A DNA stretch of 64,000 nt. It comes from Roseibium sp. Lineage in GTDB: Bacteria; Pseudomonadota; Alphaproteobacteria; Rhizobiales; Stappiaceae. The stretch is taken from positions 186,001-250,000 of the forward strand of contig JAEPNV010000001.1 of assembly GCA_017643215.1 (NCBI GenBank), given 5' to 3'. How positions within the stretch are numbered: position 1 is the first letter of the stretch; each line of letters opens with the position of its first letter. The notes below the pieces were generated by a model, which was given only the letters and a program-made list of their open reading frames with translations, was not told the DNA's origin and searched no databases. A program made the translations under genes and the position numbers. This document shows, one piece after another, positions 45,542 to 55,128 of this stretch.

Positions 45542-45551
45542 GGACCGGACC

Positions 45552-46265
45552 ATGCGATTGAAGACCCTGTTCCAGTCCCGCTCCCGGATCGCCGGAGGCC
45601 TTGTGATTGCCCTGGCGGTGTCTGCCTGTCAAAGTCAGGCGCCGAGCCAGAACAACGCGTATCTTGCGGCCAACGATTACCGGCTGCGCCATCCCATCGT
45701 GGTGACGGAACAGCCCGAGATCCTTGATTTGCCGGTTGGTGCACACATGCGCACGCTGAACCGCGATCTGACCAGCACTATCACAGCGTTCGGTGCCCAA
45801 GCGCGGAAGAAGGGCAACGGCCACGTTGAAATTCTCGTCCCGTCCGGCGCCCGCAATGAGGCCGCTGTTCACGCCATCGTGCCCAAGATCAGGGCTGCCT
45901 TGCGGCAAGGCGGAGTTCCGGCCGGGTCGATTTCAACGCGCAGCTATCCGGTACACAACAGCCATGCCGATGCGGCGGTGCGGCTGTCCTATCCGCGGGT
46001 GATGGCGACGGCCGGACCGTGCGGCGAATGGGTCGGTGATTTCGGCGGCGGGATCAACCGCAACACCGACTATCGGAATTTCGGATGCGCAACCCAGGCG
46101 AACCTGGCCACGATGGTCGACAATCCCGCGGACCTGCTGACGCCCCGTGCATCCGCGCCGGCCGACCAACTGCGCAGGGCAACTGTCTTCGAGAAATACC
46201 GCGCAGGCGAAGCCACAGCCGGCCAATACACCGAGGGTGTCGGCGCATCGGTATCGGAGGATTGA
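45552..46265 (+). CDS. cpaD: Pilus assembly lipoprotein CpaD
   Basis: A 237-aa lipoprotein with lipobox LAVSACQS. Domain features of CpaD are NDYRLRHPIVVTEQPEILDL, the OmpA-like stretch GNGHVEILVPSGARNEAAV, and the C-terminal CGEWVGDFGGGI with DYRNFGCATQANLATMVDNP, where cysteines are conserved. It probably supports secretin assembly in the outer membrane. It lies ten bases after cpaC. Confidence 0.94.
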   Translation: MRLKTLFQSRSRIAGGLVIALAVSACQSQAPSQNNAYLAANDYRLRHPIVVTEQPEILDLPVGAHMRTLNRDLTSTITAFGAQARKKGNGHVEILVPSGARNEAAVHAIVPKIRAALRQGGVPAGSISTRSYPVHNSHADAAVRLSYPRVMATAGPCGEWVGDFGGGINRNTDYRNFGCATQANLATMVDNPADLLTPRASAPADQLRRATVFEKYRAGEATAGQYTEGVGASVSED

Positions 46266-46273
46266 TCGGCGCT

Positions 46274-47572
46274 ATGAGTTCAAACCTACCCATGACCAGC
46301 GCGCCGATGGAAGGCGCATATCCGGTGGAACACAGCGACGAGGTGCCGCTTGATACGGCCAGCATCCGGCCGGTTCCCCGCATTTCCATTCAGGCTTTTT
46401 GCCTGTCGGAGGACACCGCGCGGATTGTCGAGGCCTCGGCCGAGGACCGGCGCATGGCCAAAGCCCATGTCAAGGTCCACATGGGCGGCATCGCGGCGGC
46501 CATCGATCACTTTTCCCAGGCGCCAACACCCAATCTGGTTCTGGTCGAGGCGCGGGCGTCGACCGGCTCGCTGATCGCGGATCTGGACAATCTCGCCGAA
46601 TATTGTGACGCCGGCACAAAAGTCATCGTGATCGGCGAGGTGAACGATGTGAAGCTTTACCGTGACCTGATGCAAAGGGGCGTGAGCGACTATCTGATCA
46701 CGCCGCTGGACATTTATCAGCTGGTCGGCGCGATCGGAGAGCTCTACGCCGATCCGACCAGCGAACCGTTGGGCCGGACCATTGCCTTCTTCGGTGTGAA
46801 AGGCGGGTGCGGGGCATCGACCATCGCGCACAATGGTGCTTGGGCGGTCACCCGCAATTTCAAGCATGACGTCGTCGTTGCCGATCTGGATCTGCCGTTC
46901 GGCACGGCCGGTCTCGATTTCAATCAGGATCCGCTTCAGGGCGTGTTTGAAGCCGTGTCCACACCGGACCGGCTCGATGAAACGCTGCTCGACCGCATTC
47001 TTTCGAAATGCTCGGAGCATTTGAGCTTGCTGGCGGCTCCGGCGTCCCTGGAACGCACCTATGACTACGGCGAGTCGGCCTTTGAAACCCTGGTCGATAC
47101 GATGCGCAACAGCACGCCGACGATCATCCTCGACGTTCCGCACGCCTGGAACGCGTGGGTCAAGAACGTTCTGGTCACCGCCGACGAGGTCGTCATGGTC
47201 GCCGAGCCGGATCTTGCCAACCTGCGCAACGCCAAAAACGTGGTCGACACGCTCAAGCAGCTCCGGCCCAACGACGGCCCGCCGCATCTGGTCATCAACC
47301 GGATCAACGTTCCGAAGCGGCCGGAGATCAAGCCCGACGAATTCGCGACGGCCTTGGGGCTTAAGACGCTGGTTGCGATTCCGTTTGAACCGCAACTCTT
47401 TGGCACGGCGGCAAACAACGGCCAGATGATCGCCGAAGTCGATGGCAAGCATGCCGTGGCCGAAATGTTCTCTGAATTGGCCAATGTGGTGACGGGCAAG
47501 GTCAACCCCGGCAAAGGGAAACGATCCGGCTTGACCAAGCTGTTGTCCATGTTCGGCCGGAAATCGGCTTGA
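46274..47572 (+). CDS. cpaE: Pilus assembly/localisation ATPase CpaE/TadZ
   Basis: A 432-aa protein with an N-terminal response-regulator-like domain (about 35-150; the aspartate pocket is not conserved) and a MinD/ParA-like ATPase domain. The deviant Walker A reads KGGCGAST (176-183), followed by VVVADLDLPFGTAGLDF and IILDVPHAWNAW. TadZ proteins mark the cell pole for Tad assembly. It lies eight bases after cpaD. Confidence 0.94.
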   Translation: MSSNLPMTSAPMEGAYPVEHSDEVPLDTASIRPVPRISIQAFCLSEDTARIVEASAEDRRMAKAHVKVHMGGIAAAIDHFSQAPTPNLVLVEARASTGSLIADLDNLAEYCDAGTKVIVIGEVNDVKLYRDLMQRGVSDYLITPLDIYQLVGAIGELYADPTSEPLGRTIAFFGVKGGCGASTIAHNGAWAVTRNFKHDVVVADLDLPFGTAGLDFNQDPLQGVFEAVSTPDRLDETLLDRILSKCSEHLSLLAAPASLERTYDYGESAFETLVDTMRNSTPTIILDVPHAWNAWVKNVLVTADEVVMVAEPDLANLRNAKNVVDTLKQLRPNDGPPHLVINRINVPKRPEIKPDEFATALGLKTLVAIPFEPQLFGTAANNGQMIAEVDGKHAVAEMFSELANVVTGKVNPGKGKRSGLTKLLSMFGRKSA

Positions 47573-47608
47573 CGCACTGGGATTCAAGAAACGGGGTGTC
47601 GTATCGCT

Positions 47609-49117
47609 ATGTTTGGTAGACGGGGGAGCACACCGGGCGAGCCAAATGGGGGACGGATCGCGCCCGCACCGGCCATGCCCGCGCCCAAGGCGCCAGAACC
47701 GAAACCGGCGATGCATGACACGGTCGCCGGGTCCCCGGCTTCGGCTCCAAAGCCGGCTCCAGCGCCCGCGCCGGAACCGATTGTTGTTCAGCAAGAAACC
47801 CAAAGCGATCAAAGCCGCCGCAAGTCCGGTGAGTACTACGAGACCAAGGCGCAAATCTTCAACGCGCTGGTCGAGGCGATCGATCTGTCCCAGTTGAGCC
47901 GGTTGGACGCCGAGGACGCCCGGGACGAGATCCGCGATGTTGTCAACGATATCATCGCGCTGAAAAACCTCGTTATGTCGATTGCCGAGCAGGAGGACAT
48001 GCTCGAGGACATCTGCAACGATGTTCTGGGTTATGGACCTCTGGAGCCGCTGCTGGCCCGCGATGACATTGCCGACATCATGGTCAACGGCGCCCACACC
48101 GTCTACATCGAGACGCAGGGCAAGGTTCAGCAGACCGGTGTCAACTTCCGCGACAATGCGCAGTTGATGAACATCTGCCAGCGCATCGTCAGCCAGGTCG
48201 GCCGCCGGGTCGATGATTCAAGCCCGATCTGTGACGCCCGTTTGCCGGACGGCTCTCGTGTCAACGTCATCGCGCCGCCGCTTGCGATCGACGGTCCGGC
48301 GCTGACCATCCGGAAATTCAAGCGCGACAAGCTCACGCTCGACCAATTGGTGAAATTCGGCTCGATTACGCCCGAGGGCGCGACGATCCTTCAGATCGTG
48401 GGCCGGTCAAGGTGCAATGTCCTGATCTCCGGCGGAACGGGTTCGGGCAAAACCACGCTTTTGAACTGCCTGACGGGTTACATCGAAAACACCGAACGGA
48501 TCATCACCTGCGAGGACTCGGCCGAACTGCAGCTCCAGCAGCCCCACGTGGTCCGGCTCGAAACCCGCCCGCCAAATCTGGAGGGTGAAGGCGAGATCAC
48601 CATGCGCGACCTGGTCAAGAACTGCCTGCGCATGCGCCCGGAACGGATCATCGTCGGCGAGGTGCGCGGTCCGGAAGCCTTTGATCTGCTGCAGGCCATG
48701 AACACCGGTCACGACGGCTCCATGGGCACGCTGCACGCCAACTCCCCGCGGGAAGCCCTGTCGCGTCTGGAATCGATGATCACGATGGGCGGTTTCTCGC
48801 TGCCGTCGAAGACGCTGCGCGAAATGATCGTGTCCTCCATCGACGTTGTCGTCCAGGCCGCACGGCTTCGTGACGGGTCCCGCCGGATCACCCATGTCAC
48901 CGAAGTCATGGGGATGGAGGGCGATGTGATCATCACGCAGGATGTCTTCGTCTACGAAATGCAGGGCGAGGATGCGAGCGGCCGGATCATCGGTCAGCAC
49001 CGTTCGACGGGCATCGGGCGTCCGAGGTTCTGGGAGAAAGCGCGTTACTTCGGCGATGAGGCGCGGCTGGCCCAGGCGCTCGATGCGTCCGAGGCGCCCG
49101 AACTTGTTCGTGAGTGA
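47609..49117 (+). CDS. cpaF: Type II/IV secretion ATPase CpaF/TadA
   Basis: A 502-aa hexameric ATPase powering pilus extension (and probably retraction). After a Pro/Ala-rich linker (about 1-65) come the N-terminal domain, Walker [10 protein letters not shown] (from residue 275), Walker B-region [19 protein letters not shown], the [18 protein letters not shown] box and [18 protein letters not shown]. All catalytic motifs are intact. It precedes tadB by eight bases. Confidence 0.97.
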   Translation: MFGRRGSTPGEPNGGRIAPAPAMPAPKAPEPKPAMHDTVAGSPASAPKPAPAPAPEPIVVQQETQSDQSRRKSGEYYETKAQIFNALVEAIDLSQLSRLDAEDARDEIRDVVNDIIALKNLVMSIAEQEDMLEDICNDVLGYGPLEPLLARDDIADIMVNGAHTVYIETQGKVQQTGVNFRDNAQLMNICQRIVSQVGRRVDDSSPICDARLPDGSRVNVIAPPLAIDGPALTIRKFKRDKLTLDQLVKFGSITPEGATILQIVGRSRCNVLISGGTGSGKTTLLNCLTGYIENTERIITCEDSAELQLQQPHVVRLETRPPNLEGEGEITMRDLVKNCLRMRPERIIVGEVRGPEAFDLLQAMNTGHDGSMGTLHANSPREALSRLESMITMGGFSLPSKTLREMIVSSIDVVVQAARLRDGSRRITHVTEVMGMEGDVIITQDVFVYEMQGEDASGRIIGQHRSTGIGRPRFWEKARYFGDEARLAQALDASEAPELVRE

Positions 49118-49125
49118 GGTCTGAC

Positions 49126-50145
49126 ATGTCCGGATTTGAGGCGTTCCTCACACCTGAAATCACCAAACTGGCCGCCGCCATTTTGATCGCGCTCAGCATT
49201 TGCGGCGTTCTTTATGCCGTCTTTCAACCGTTGTTGTCGGGAAATCGGCGCCGCGACGAACGCATCAGTTCGATCGCCGACCGGCCGCAGTCCGTCGAAC
49301 GCCGCAAACAGGTGCGGGACGGCGAGCGCCGGCGCCGGTCGGTGCAAGATCAACTAAGCCAGTTCGAGGAGCGGCAAAAGGCCAAGCAGGACAAGCAGAA
49401 AAAGCTTCCCATTCGCGCGCGCCTGGAACAGGCCGGCCTTTCCTGGGAGCTCAAGCATTTTGTCTATTTCAGCATTGCCTGCGGGATTGTGTCCTTGCTT
49501 ATCGGCTATCTGGTCAGTTCAAATCTGCTGATCACCGCCGCCATCGGTTTTGCGGGCGGATTCGGCCTGCCCCGTTGGTATGTCAGCTTCAAACGCAAAC
49601 GCCGGTTCAACGCCTTTCTCGACGAGTTGCCCAACGGCGTGGACATCATCGTGCGGGGCGTCAAGGCGGGTCTTCCATTGGGTGACTGCATCAAGGTCGT
49701 CGCCAAGGAAGCCCGCGAACCGGTCGCCACCGAGTTTCAGAAGATTGTTGAAACACAGGTCATGGGCCTGTCGCTCGCCGATGCGGTGGCCCGTCTTCCG
49801 GACCGGGTGCCGGTCGCCGAAGCCAACTTTTTTGCGATCGTCGTGGCGATCCAGCAAAAGGCCGGTGGCGGGTTATCTGAAGCACTCGCAAACCTGTCCA
49901 AGGTGCTGCGCGGCCGCAAGGCCATGAAGCGGAAGATCGCCGCCTTGAGTTCGGAGGCCAAGTCCTCCGCCGGGATCATCGGGTCCTTGCCGTTTCTGGT
50001 CACGCTCGCCCTTTATCTGATCGCACCCGACTACATCATGCTCCTGTTTACCACCACCGGCGGCAACATCATCATTGCTGGCTGCCTTTTGTGGATGTTC
50101 ATCGGCATCATGGTGATGCGTCAGATGATCAATTTCGATTTCTAG
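49126..50145 (+). CDS. tadB: Tad inner-membrane platform protein TadB
   Basis: A 339-aa membrane protein of the T2SSF family. It has an N-terminal helix, a charged linker (QFEERQKAKQDKQKKLP), paired helices, the cytosolic T2SSF domain (LPNGVDIIVRGVKAGLPLGD, VAEANFFAIVVAIQQKAGGG) and C-terminal helices. The ATG at 49126 has GAGG seven bases upstream. With TadC it forms the platform for CpaF. Confidence 0.95.
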   Translation: MSGFEAFLTPEITKLAAAILIALSICGVLYAVFQPLLSGNRRRDERISSIADRPQSVERRKQVRDGERRRRSVQDQLSQFEERQKAKQDKQKKLPIRARLEQAGLSWELKHFVYFSIACGIVSLLIGYLVSSNLLITAAIGFAGGFGLPRWYVSFKRKRRFNAFLDELPNGVDIIVRGVKAGLPLGDCIKVVAKEAREPVATEFQKIVETQVMGLSLADAVARLPDRVPVAEANFFAIVVAIQQKAGGGLSEALANLSKVLRGRKAMKRKIAALSSEAKSSAGIIGSLPFLVTLALYLIAPDYIMLLFTTTGGNIIIAGCLLWMFIGIMVMRQMINFDF

Positions 50146-50154
50146 GGGCCGATC

Positions 50155-51135
50155 ATGCTTGACCTGTCGGACATCGCCAGCAGCCAGTTTGTCGTTGCCG
50201 CTCTGGCAATGATCGCTGTCACCGGAACCTTGTTCACGCTTGTTGTCCCGCTTCTGGAACGCGACGGTCTGAAATCCCGGATGAAGTCCGTCGCCCTTGA
50301 ACGGGAAAAGCTTCGGGCGAAGGAGCGCGCCCGCATCGCCACCGAAAAGACGGATGCCAGGGCGTCGCTGCGCCAACAGCCCAAGGAACACGTTAAACAC
50401 CTGGTTGACCGGTTCAATCTTCGGGCCATGCTGGCCGACGGCACGACCCAGGAAAAGCTGCGCATGGCGGGCTACCGTGGCACCGCGCCGCTCTACACCT
50501 TTGTGTTCATGCGCGTGGTGATGCCCGTTGTGCTGCTTCTGGTCTCGCTGTTCTACAGCTACGTGATTCTGGGCGACAGCCTGCCGGCGATCACCAAATT
50601 CGCGATCCCGCTCGTGGTGGCAGGTCTCGGGTTCTTCGCCCCGAACATCTACATCCAGAACAAGATTTCAAAACGCCAATTGTCGATCAAACGGGCCTGG
50701 CCGGACGCGCTCGATCTGATGCTGATCTGTGTGGAATCGGGCATGTCGATTGAAGCGGCCTTTCAACGGGTGGCAGAGGAAATCGGATCACAGTCCATTC
50801 CGCTGGCTGAGGAACTGACCCTCACAAATGCCGAACTGTCCTATCTGGGCGAGCGCCGTCAGGCCTACGAGAATCTGGCCAAACGGACAGGGATCGACGG
50901 GGTCAAGAACGTCATGATGGCGTTGATCCAGGCGGAACGGTACGGCACGCCGATCGGTCATGCGATCCGGGTCATGTCCGACGACAACCGCGAGCAGCGC
51001 ATGCAGGAGGCCGAGAAAAAGGCCGCTTCCCTGCCGCCCAAGCTGACCGTGCCGATGATTGTCTTCTTCCTGCCGGTCCTGTTCTTCATCATCATGTCGC
51101 CGGCGGTCATGCAGATCATGGATTCCTTCAGCTGA
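50155..51135 (+). CDS. tadC: Tad inner-membrane platform protein TadC
   Basis: A 326-aa T2SSF-family membrane protein with an N-terminal helix, a basic linker, LYTFVFMRVVMPVVLLLVSL, the cytosolic domain (AWPDALDLMLICVESGMSIE, AFQRVAEEIG) and a terminal helix (MIVFFLPVLFFIIM). It follows tadB by nine bases and ends the plus-strand tad operon. Confidence 0.95.
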   Translation: MLDLSDIASSQFVVAALAMIAVTGTLFTLVVPLLERDGLKSRMKSVALEREKLRAKERARIATEKTDARASLRQQPKEHVKHLVDRFNLRAMLADGTTQEKLRMAGYRGTAPLYTFVFMRVVMPVVLLLVSLFYSYVILGDSLPAITKFAIPLVVAGLGFFAPNIYIQNKISKRQLSIKRAWPDALDLMLICVESGMSIEAAFQRVAEEIGSQSIPLAEELTLTNAELSYLGERRQAYENLAKRTGIDGVKNVMMALIQAERYGTPIGHAIRVMSDDNREQRMQEAEKKAASLPPKLTVPMIVFFLPVLFFIIMSPAVMQIMDSFS

Positions 51136-51449
51136 TCCCACCGGCACCGCACAGCATTGCGGGTCTTCCGGGTCGGCGGGTTCGCCATTCCCGGCACAAG
51201 AGAATCCGGCGTTGTCGCTCGATCCATGAGAAGGTGGGCGATCGACTCCACCGCTCGTAAATCCAATAACTGCGGTGATCCGAACCGGCGACGAGCCGAG
51301 AGGCCAACGGTCACCCCTTAGTTTCCAAATCGAATGTATTGAAGCGCGAGAAAAAGATAGGCGATACCGGCGTGCCAACGAGAGTTGCGCGAAGCCGCTC
51401 AGGTTCTGATGAAAACAGGATTGTTGGTTGGATGCCGGTCCTTCCGGCC
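51136..51449. other. convergent gap between tadC and tadD
   Basis: This 314-bp stretch lies between converging genes. I see no gene, no clear terminator hairpin with a T run and no repeat in it. Confidence 0.5.
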
Positions 51450-52226
51450 TCAGCCCCGGCTCTGCAGCATGCCTTTCAGATACGCGATATTGGCCTCGGC
51501 CTGGCGCGGATCGAGTTCGGCGCGGGCGACTTGCTCGGCTTCGGAGAACTTGCCTTGAATGCCCAGAACGAGCGCGAGGTTCTGCCGCACCCGGCTGTCC
51601 GCGCCCGGCAGGGATGCGGCCTTGCGCAAGGTGTATTCGGCTTCCGGCAGTTCGTTTGAAAGCAAGTGCGACAGGCCGAGATTGTTCAAAAGGTTCGGAT
51701 CGTCCGGGGCGATCTTGAGCGCCTGCCGGTAAAGGCTGCGGGCCTTTTCGTGGTTGCCCAACTGGTCATTGACGGCCGCCTCCGCCGACAACAGCTTCCA
51801 ATCGGGAGTTTGTGGCGTCTGTGCGCGCTGAATGACGTTGAGGGCCTCGGTGAACCGGCCGTTCATGGCCAGGATCTTGCCGTAGGCCGAAGCGATTTCC
51901 CGGTCACCTGGATGCGCGATCACCGCACTTCGCAAGACGGCCTTGGCCTGAACGAATTGGCGGTTTTGGCTGAGCGCGTTGGAATAGCCGAGAATCGCCC
52001 GCCGGTCAGTCCGGTCACGTTCATACTCCTTGGCCCAGCGGGCGATCGCCTGACGGGCGCCGCTCGATCCAGGAACGACGGAAGCGCTCGCCGCATTTGG
52101 CGAATGGGTCGCAACGTTTTTCTGTTTGGACGAGGCGCATCCGCTGAGAACGGCCACAGCCGAAAGGACAGCGACCGCGGCCAGCAGCCGGCGGCGCGGC
52201 GCGGGTTTTATGGCTGATCCTTGCAT
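51450..52226 (-). CDS. tadD: Tad pilus lipoprotein TadD (TPR)
   Basis: A 258-aa lipoprotein (lipobox VAVLSGCASS) with tandem tetratricopeptide repeats, for example YGKILAMNGRFTEALNVI, QLGNHEKARSLYRQALKIAP, NNLGLSHLLSNELPEAEYTL. It matches TadD, the pilotin-like partner of the Tad secretin. It faces the rest of the cluster from downstream, under its own promoter. The ATG at 52226 has AAGGA upstream; an earlier start at 52271 is less likely. Confidence 0.9.
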   Translation of the reverse strand: MQGSAIKPAPRRRLLAAVAVLSAVAVLSGCASSKQKNVATHSPNAASASVVPGSSGARQAIARWAKEYERDRTDRRAILGYSNALSQNRQFVQAKAVLRSAVIAHPGDREIASAYGKILAMNGRFTEALNVIQRAQTPQTPDWKLLSAEAAVNDQLGNHEKARSLYRQALKIAPDDPNLLNNLGLSHLLSNELPEAEYTLRKAASLPGADSRVRQNLALVLGIQGKFSEAEQVARAELDPRQAEANIAYLKGMLQSRG

Positions 52227-52278
52227 GGCGTACGTCCTTGGCGTTGACGGCAAAATCGAATGTTTTAGCAATAAGTTA

Positions 52279-52299
52279 TTAACCCTAACGCTTGGTTAA
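52279..52299 (-). promoter_or_regulatory. CtrA-like box upstream of tadD
   Basis: On the minus strand, TTAA-N7-TTAGG followed by GTTAA lies 53-73 bases before the tadD start, close to the CtrA consensus TTAA-N7-TTAAC. It is the third TTAACC-containing site in front of a pilus gene in this window. Confidence 0.4.
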
Positions 52300-52418
52300 G
52301 GTGGCGGTGCGCGCCAACGGCGGCCGGCGGTGCGCCGTTGCCTTTCCTTGCCTTCGCCCTTAGGTCTGAAACCGGGCTTTGGCTGGCCCGGTTGGAATTG
52401 AAAAACCAGGAGAAATCT

Positions 52419-53813
52419 GTGCGCGATCTGTTCATCGATCCAAGTGAGGCATCCAATCCCATTCAGCTTGTGGCCGTCGGAGAAAGCGGCCTTGCTGAGA
52501 CGCTCAAGGCACTCGGCCCGCAAGCGGAGGCAGTGTGCGGCTTGCAAAAATTCACCGCGCAGGCCGGAATGGCACAGATCGTGATGGGATCAGAGGATGA
52601 TCGCCCGTTCGTTCTGCTCGGACTTGGCGCGGGCGATGAGATCGATGCGTTCAAGATCGGTGCGGCGATCTCGGCCCTTCCGGCGAACGACTATGTCTTT
52701 CCGGTCGAATTGGCGGACCCGGCACCGATCCTGCTCGGATTTGGCCTGTCGTCCTACCGGTTCACAAGATACCGGGACGCCCCGCCGGAGGCGCCCCGGC
52801 TTGTGCTATCTGATGCGGCCGAGCTCCAGCGGGTGCGGACCATATTGAATGGCGTTTATCTGACCCGCGATCTGATCAACACACCGGCCAACGATTTGGG
52901 CCCGGCGGACCTTGCCGCTGCCGTCCGCGCCCTGTTCGACCGCCATGGAGGAAAGGGTGAGGTCATTGAGGGCGACAGTCTCCTGGCCCGCGGATTCCCG
53001 ATGGTTCACACCGTTGGCCGGGCCAGCAGCCGCCCGCCATGCCTGGCGGATTTCACCTGGGGTGATGAAGCAGCGCCAAAGGTGACGCTGGTCGGAAAAG
53101 GCGTCGTTTTTGACACCGGCGGGCTCGATATCAAACCGTCAAACGCCATGCTGTTGATGAAGAAGGATATGGGCGGCGCGGCAAATGTCCTCGGTCTTGC
53201 CTCCATGATCATGGAGGCGGAAGTCCCCGTGCGCCTGCGGGTCATTGTGCCGTGTGTGGAAAACGCTGTCTCGGGTGACGCGTTCCGCCCAGGCGACGTT
53301 CTGGAGAGCCGGAAGGGCCTGACGGTCGAAATCGGCAACACCGACGCCGAAGGCCGCCTGATTTTGGCCGATGCGCTTGTGTTGGCTGATGACGAAAAAC
53401 CGGATCTCCTGATCGATATGGCCACGTTGACCGGCGCGGCCCGTGTTGCACTTGGACCGGACCTGCCGGCTTTTTTCACCAATGACGATGCGATTGCGCA
53501 GGACCTCGACGTGATGTCCGAGGCCGCCGCCGATCCGCTCTGGCGCTTACCGTTGTGGCAGCCTTACATGAGGTACCTCGACAGCAAGGTTGCCGACATC
53601 AACCATATCAACACGACCGGTGGCGGATTTGCCGGATCGATCACCGCCGCCCTGTTCCTGTCGCGATTTGTCGAAAAGGCCGCGTCCTGGGTGCACTTCG
53701 ACATCTACGGCTGGACACCGGTTGAGCGGCCAGGGCGGCCGGCGGGCGGCGAAGCGCAGGGCATTCGGTGCCTGTTTGACCTGATCGCCGATCGGTACAC
53801 CGGAAAATCATAA
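52419..53813 (+). CDS. Leucyl aminopeptidase family protein (M17)
   Basis: A 464-aa M17 metallo-aminopeptidase. The C-terminal catalytic domain shows LVGKGVVFDTGGLDIKPSN, MKKDMGGAANVLGLA, the signature NTDAEGRLILADAL (307-320) and HINTTGGGFAGSITAALFL. The GTG at 52419 is the start, with AGGAGA upstream. The N-terminal domain is shorter than in E. coli PepA, as in PepB-like alphaproteobacterial forms. A MarR-like and an NlpC/P60 gene follow, a frequent neighbourhood in alphaproteobacteria. Confidence 0.93.
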   Translation: MRDLFIDPSEASNPIQLVAVGESGLAETLKALGPQAEAVCGLQKFTAQAGMAQIVMGSEDDRPFVLLGLGAGDEIDAFKIGAAISALPANDYVFPVELADPAPILLGFGLSSYRFTRYRDAPPEAPRLVLSDAAELQRVRTILNGVYLTRDLINTPANDLGPADLAAAVRALFDRHGGKGEVIEGDSLLARGFPMVHTVGRASSRPPCLADFTWGDEAAPKVTLVGKGVVFDTGGLDIKPSNAMLLMKKDMGGAANVLGLASMIMEAEVPVRLRVIVPCVENAVSGDAFRPGDVLESRKGLTVEIGNTDAEGRLILADALVLADDEKPDLLIDMATLTGAARVALGPDLPAFFTNDDAIAQDLDVMSEAAADPLWRLPLWQPYMRYLDSKVADINHINTTGGGFAGSITAALFLSRFVEKAASWVHFDIYGWTPVERPGRPAGGEAQGIRCLFDLIADRYTGKS

Positions 53814-53875
53814 CTGAAGCGAAACGGATTGCCGGTAATATCGCGGCCAAACGGCCCGAGGGAAAGTGATCGACG

Positions 53876-54226
53876 ATGCCGATTGAGCTGCGCCCGTCGC
53901 AGGCGCTGCGTTTGCTGCAGGACGTCAATTTGGCGCTGGTTCGCGACAGCGACCATGACCTGTCCGCCCGCCAATTGACGATCCTCTTGACCGTCTATCT
54001 GGATCCGCCGCCGCATACGGTGCGCGGACTGGCGGCCAAGCTCAATGTCACGAAACCGGCGATCACGCGGGCGCTCGATACGCTTGGTGGCATGAAGCTT
54101 TTGACCCGCAAGCGCGATGAAGCGGACCGGCGGAACGTGATTATCTCACGGACGGTCAATGGCGCGCTCTACCTTGAGCAGCTCGGAGACCTCGTGTCGG
54201 AAAAGGCGAAGGGCTTGCCCTGGTAG
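53876..54226 (+). CDS. MarR-family winged-helix regulator
   Basis: A 116-aa protein, short for MarR (usually about 140-150), with the winged helix DLSARQLTILLTVYLDP, TVRGLAAKLNVTKPAITRAL, DTLGGMKLLTRKRDEADRRN. The C-terminal dimerisation helix is reduced. It is flanked by the aminopeptidase and the NlpC/P60 gene in the same direction. Its ligand and targets are unknown. Confidence 0.85.
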   Translation: MPIELRPSQALRLLQDVNLALVRDSDHDLSARQLTILLTVYLDPPPHTVRGLAAKLNVTKPAITRALDTLGGMKLLTRKRDEADRRNVIISRTVNGALYLEQLGDLVSEKAKGLPW

Positions 54227-54250
54227 CGGGACAAGGGGGAGTGGATCGAC

Positions 54251-55117
54251 ATGGCGCTGAAACTTGACCGCCGCCGCCATCCTGTCCGGCCAGACCTGGC
54301 GGCCCGGGCATACCAGGGGAAGGTCGAAGCCGCCCGCTTTGTCGATGGCACAAAACGCACTGTGATCGCCGATCGCCTGGCGTTCCGTGCGCACCCGCGC
54401 CTGGATGCCGGCATTGATACCGAAGCGCTCTACGGCGAGGAGATCACGGTCTTCGAGGAAACGCCCGATGGTTGGGCCTGGGGTCAACTCTCCACCGACG
54501 GCTATGTTGGCTGGTTCTCAACGGGCGGGATCGGCGCGCATATTGGTTGGTCCCACCGGGTGTCTGCGCTGCGGACCTTCCGCTATCCGGGCCCCGATCT
54601 GAAACACCCGCCCTTGGGCGCATTGTCGCTTGGCAGCCGTGTGCGGGCCGAACGCGAAACGGTCACGCGCGGCCTTGTCTATGCGGAGCTCGCGGACGGC
54701 TCCTTTGTCGTTGCCAAACATCTGACGCCGATGGACAGGCTTATCGATGATTGGGTGACGGTCGCCGAACAGTTTTTGGAAACGCCCTATCTTTGGGGCG
54801 GGCGCAGCAGTTTGGGCCTTGATTGTTCGGCCCTCGTGCAATTGGCGGCGGCCGAAGCCGGCCTGGCGGTGCCGCGTGACAGCGACATGCAGGCCGCCGA
54901 GGCCGGCACAGCGGTGTTCCCGGATGATCTCGATGCTTTAATGCGGGGCGATCTTGTGTTCTGGACCGGACATGTTGGCATCGTGCAGGGTCCGAACCGG
55001 ATGCTTCACGCCAACGGCTACACCATGACCGTGGCGTCGGAGCCGTTGAAGGCGGCCGTCGACCGGATTCTCGCCAGCGAATTCGGCGCTGTAACAGGCG
55101 TTCGCCGGCTCGGATAA
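54251..55117 (+). CDS. NlpC/P60 family cysteine peptidase with SH3-like domain
   Basis: A 288-aa cell-wall-type hydrolase. Residues about 35-155 resemble bacterial SH3 repeats (LYGEEITVFEETPDGWAWGQ, GYVGWFS). Residues about 165-285 form the NlpC/P60 domain with YLWGGRSSLGLDCSALVQLA (Cys192) and WTGHVGIVQG (His241). No signal peptide is seen, which is usual for this alphaproteobacterial group; a gamma-D-glutamyl-meso-diaminopimelate peptidase role in murein peptide turnover is inferred. Confidence 0.92.
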   Translation: MALKLDRRRHPVRPDLAARAYQGKVEAARFVDGTKRTVIADRLAFRAHPRLDAGIDTEALYGEEITVFEETPDGWAWGQLSTDGYVGWFSTGGIGAHIGWSHRVSALRTFRYPGPDLKHPPLGALSLGSRVRAERETVTRGLVYAELADGSFVVAKHLTPMDRLIDDWVTVAEQFLETPYLWGGRSSLGLDCSALVQLAAAEAGLAVPRDSDMQAAEAGTAVFPDDLDALMRGDLVFWTGHVGIVQGPNRMLHANGYTMTVASEPLKAAVDRILASEFGAVTGVRRLG

Positions 55118-55128
55118 TCCGTTATCCG
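55111..55128. repeat. symmetric hairpin spanning two convergent stop codons
   Basis: CGGATAA-TCCG-TTATCCG is a perfect 7-bp inverted repeat. Each arm ends in the TAA stop of one of the convergent genes (NlpC/P60 on plus, rmuC on minus), which are four bases apart. It has no T run. Confidence 0.6.

Noticed and set aside
46286-48097. 603-codon minus-strand frame across cpaE and cpaF
   Set aside because: Shadow frame; both plus-strand genes have intact catalytic motifs.
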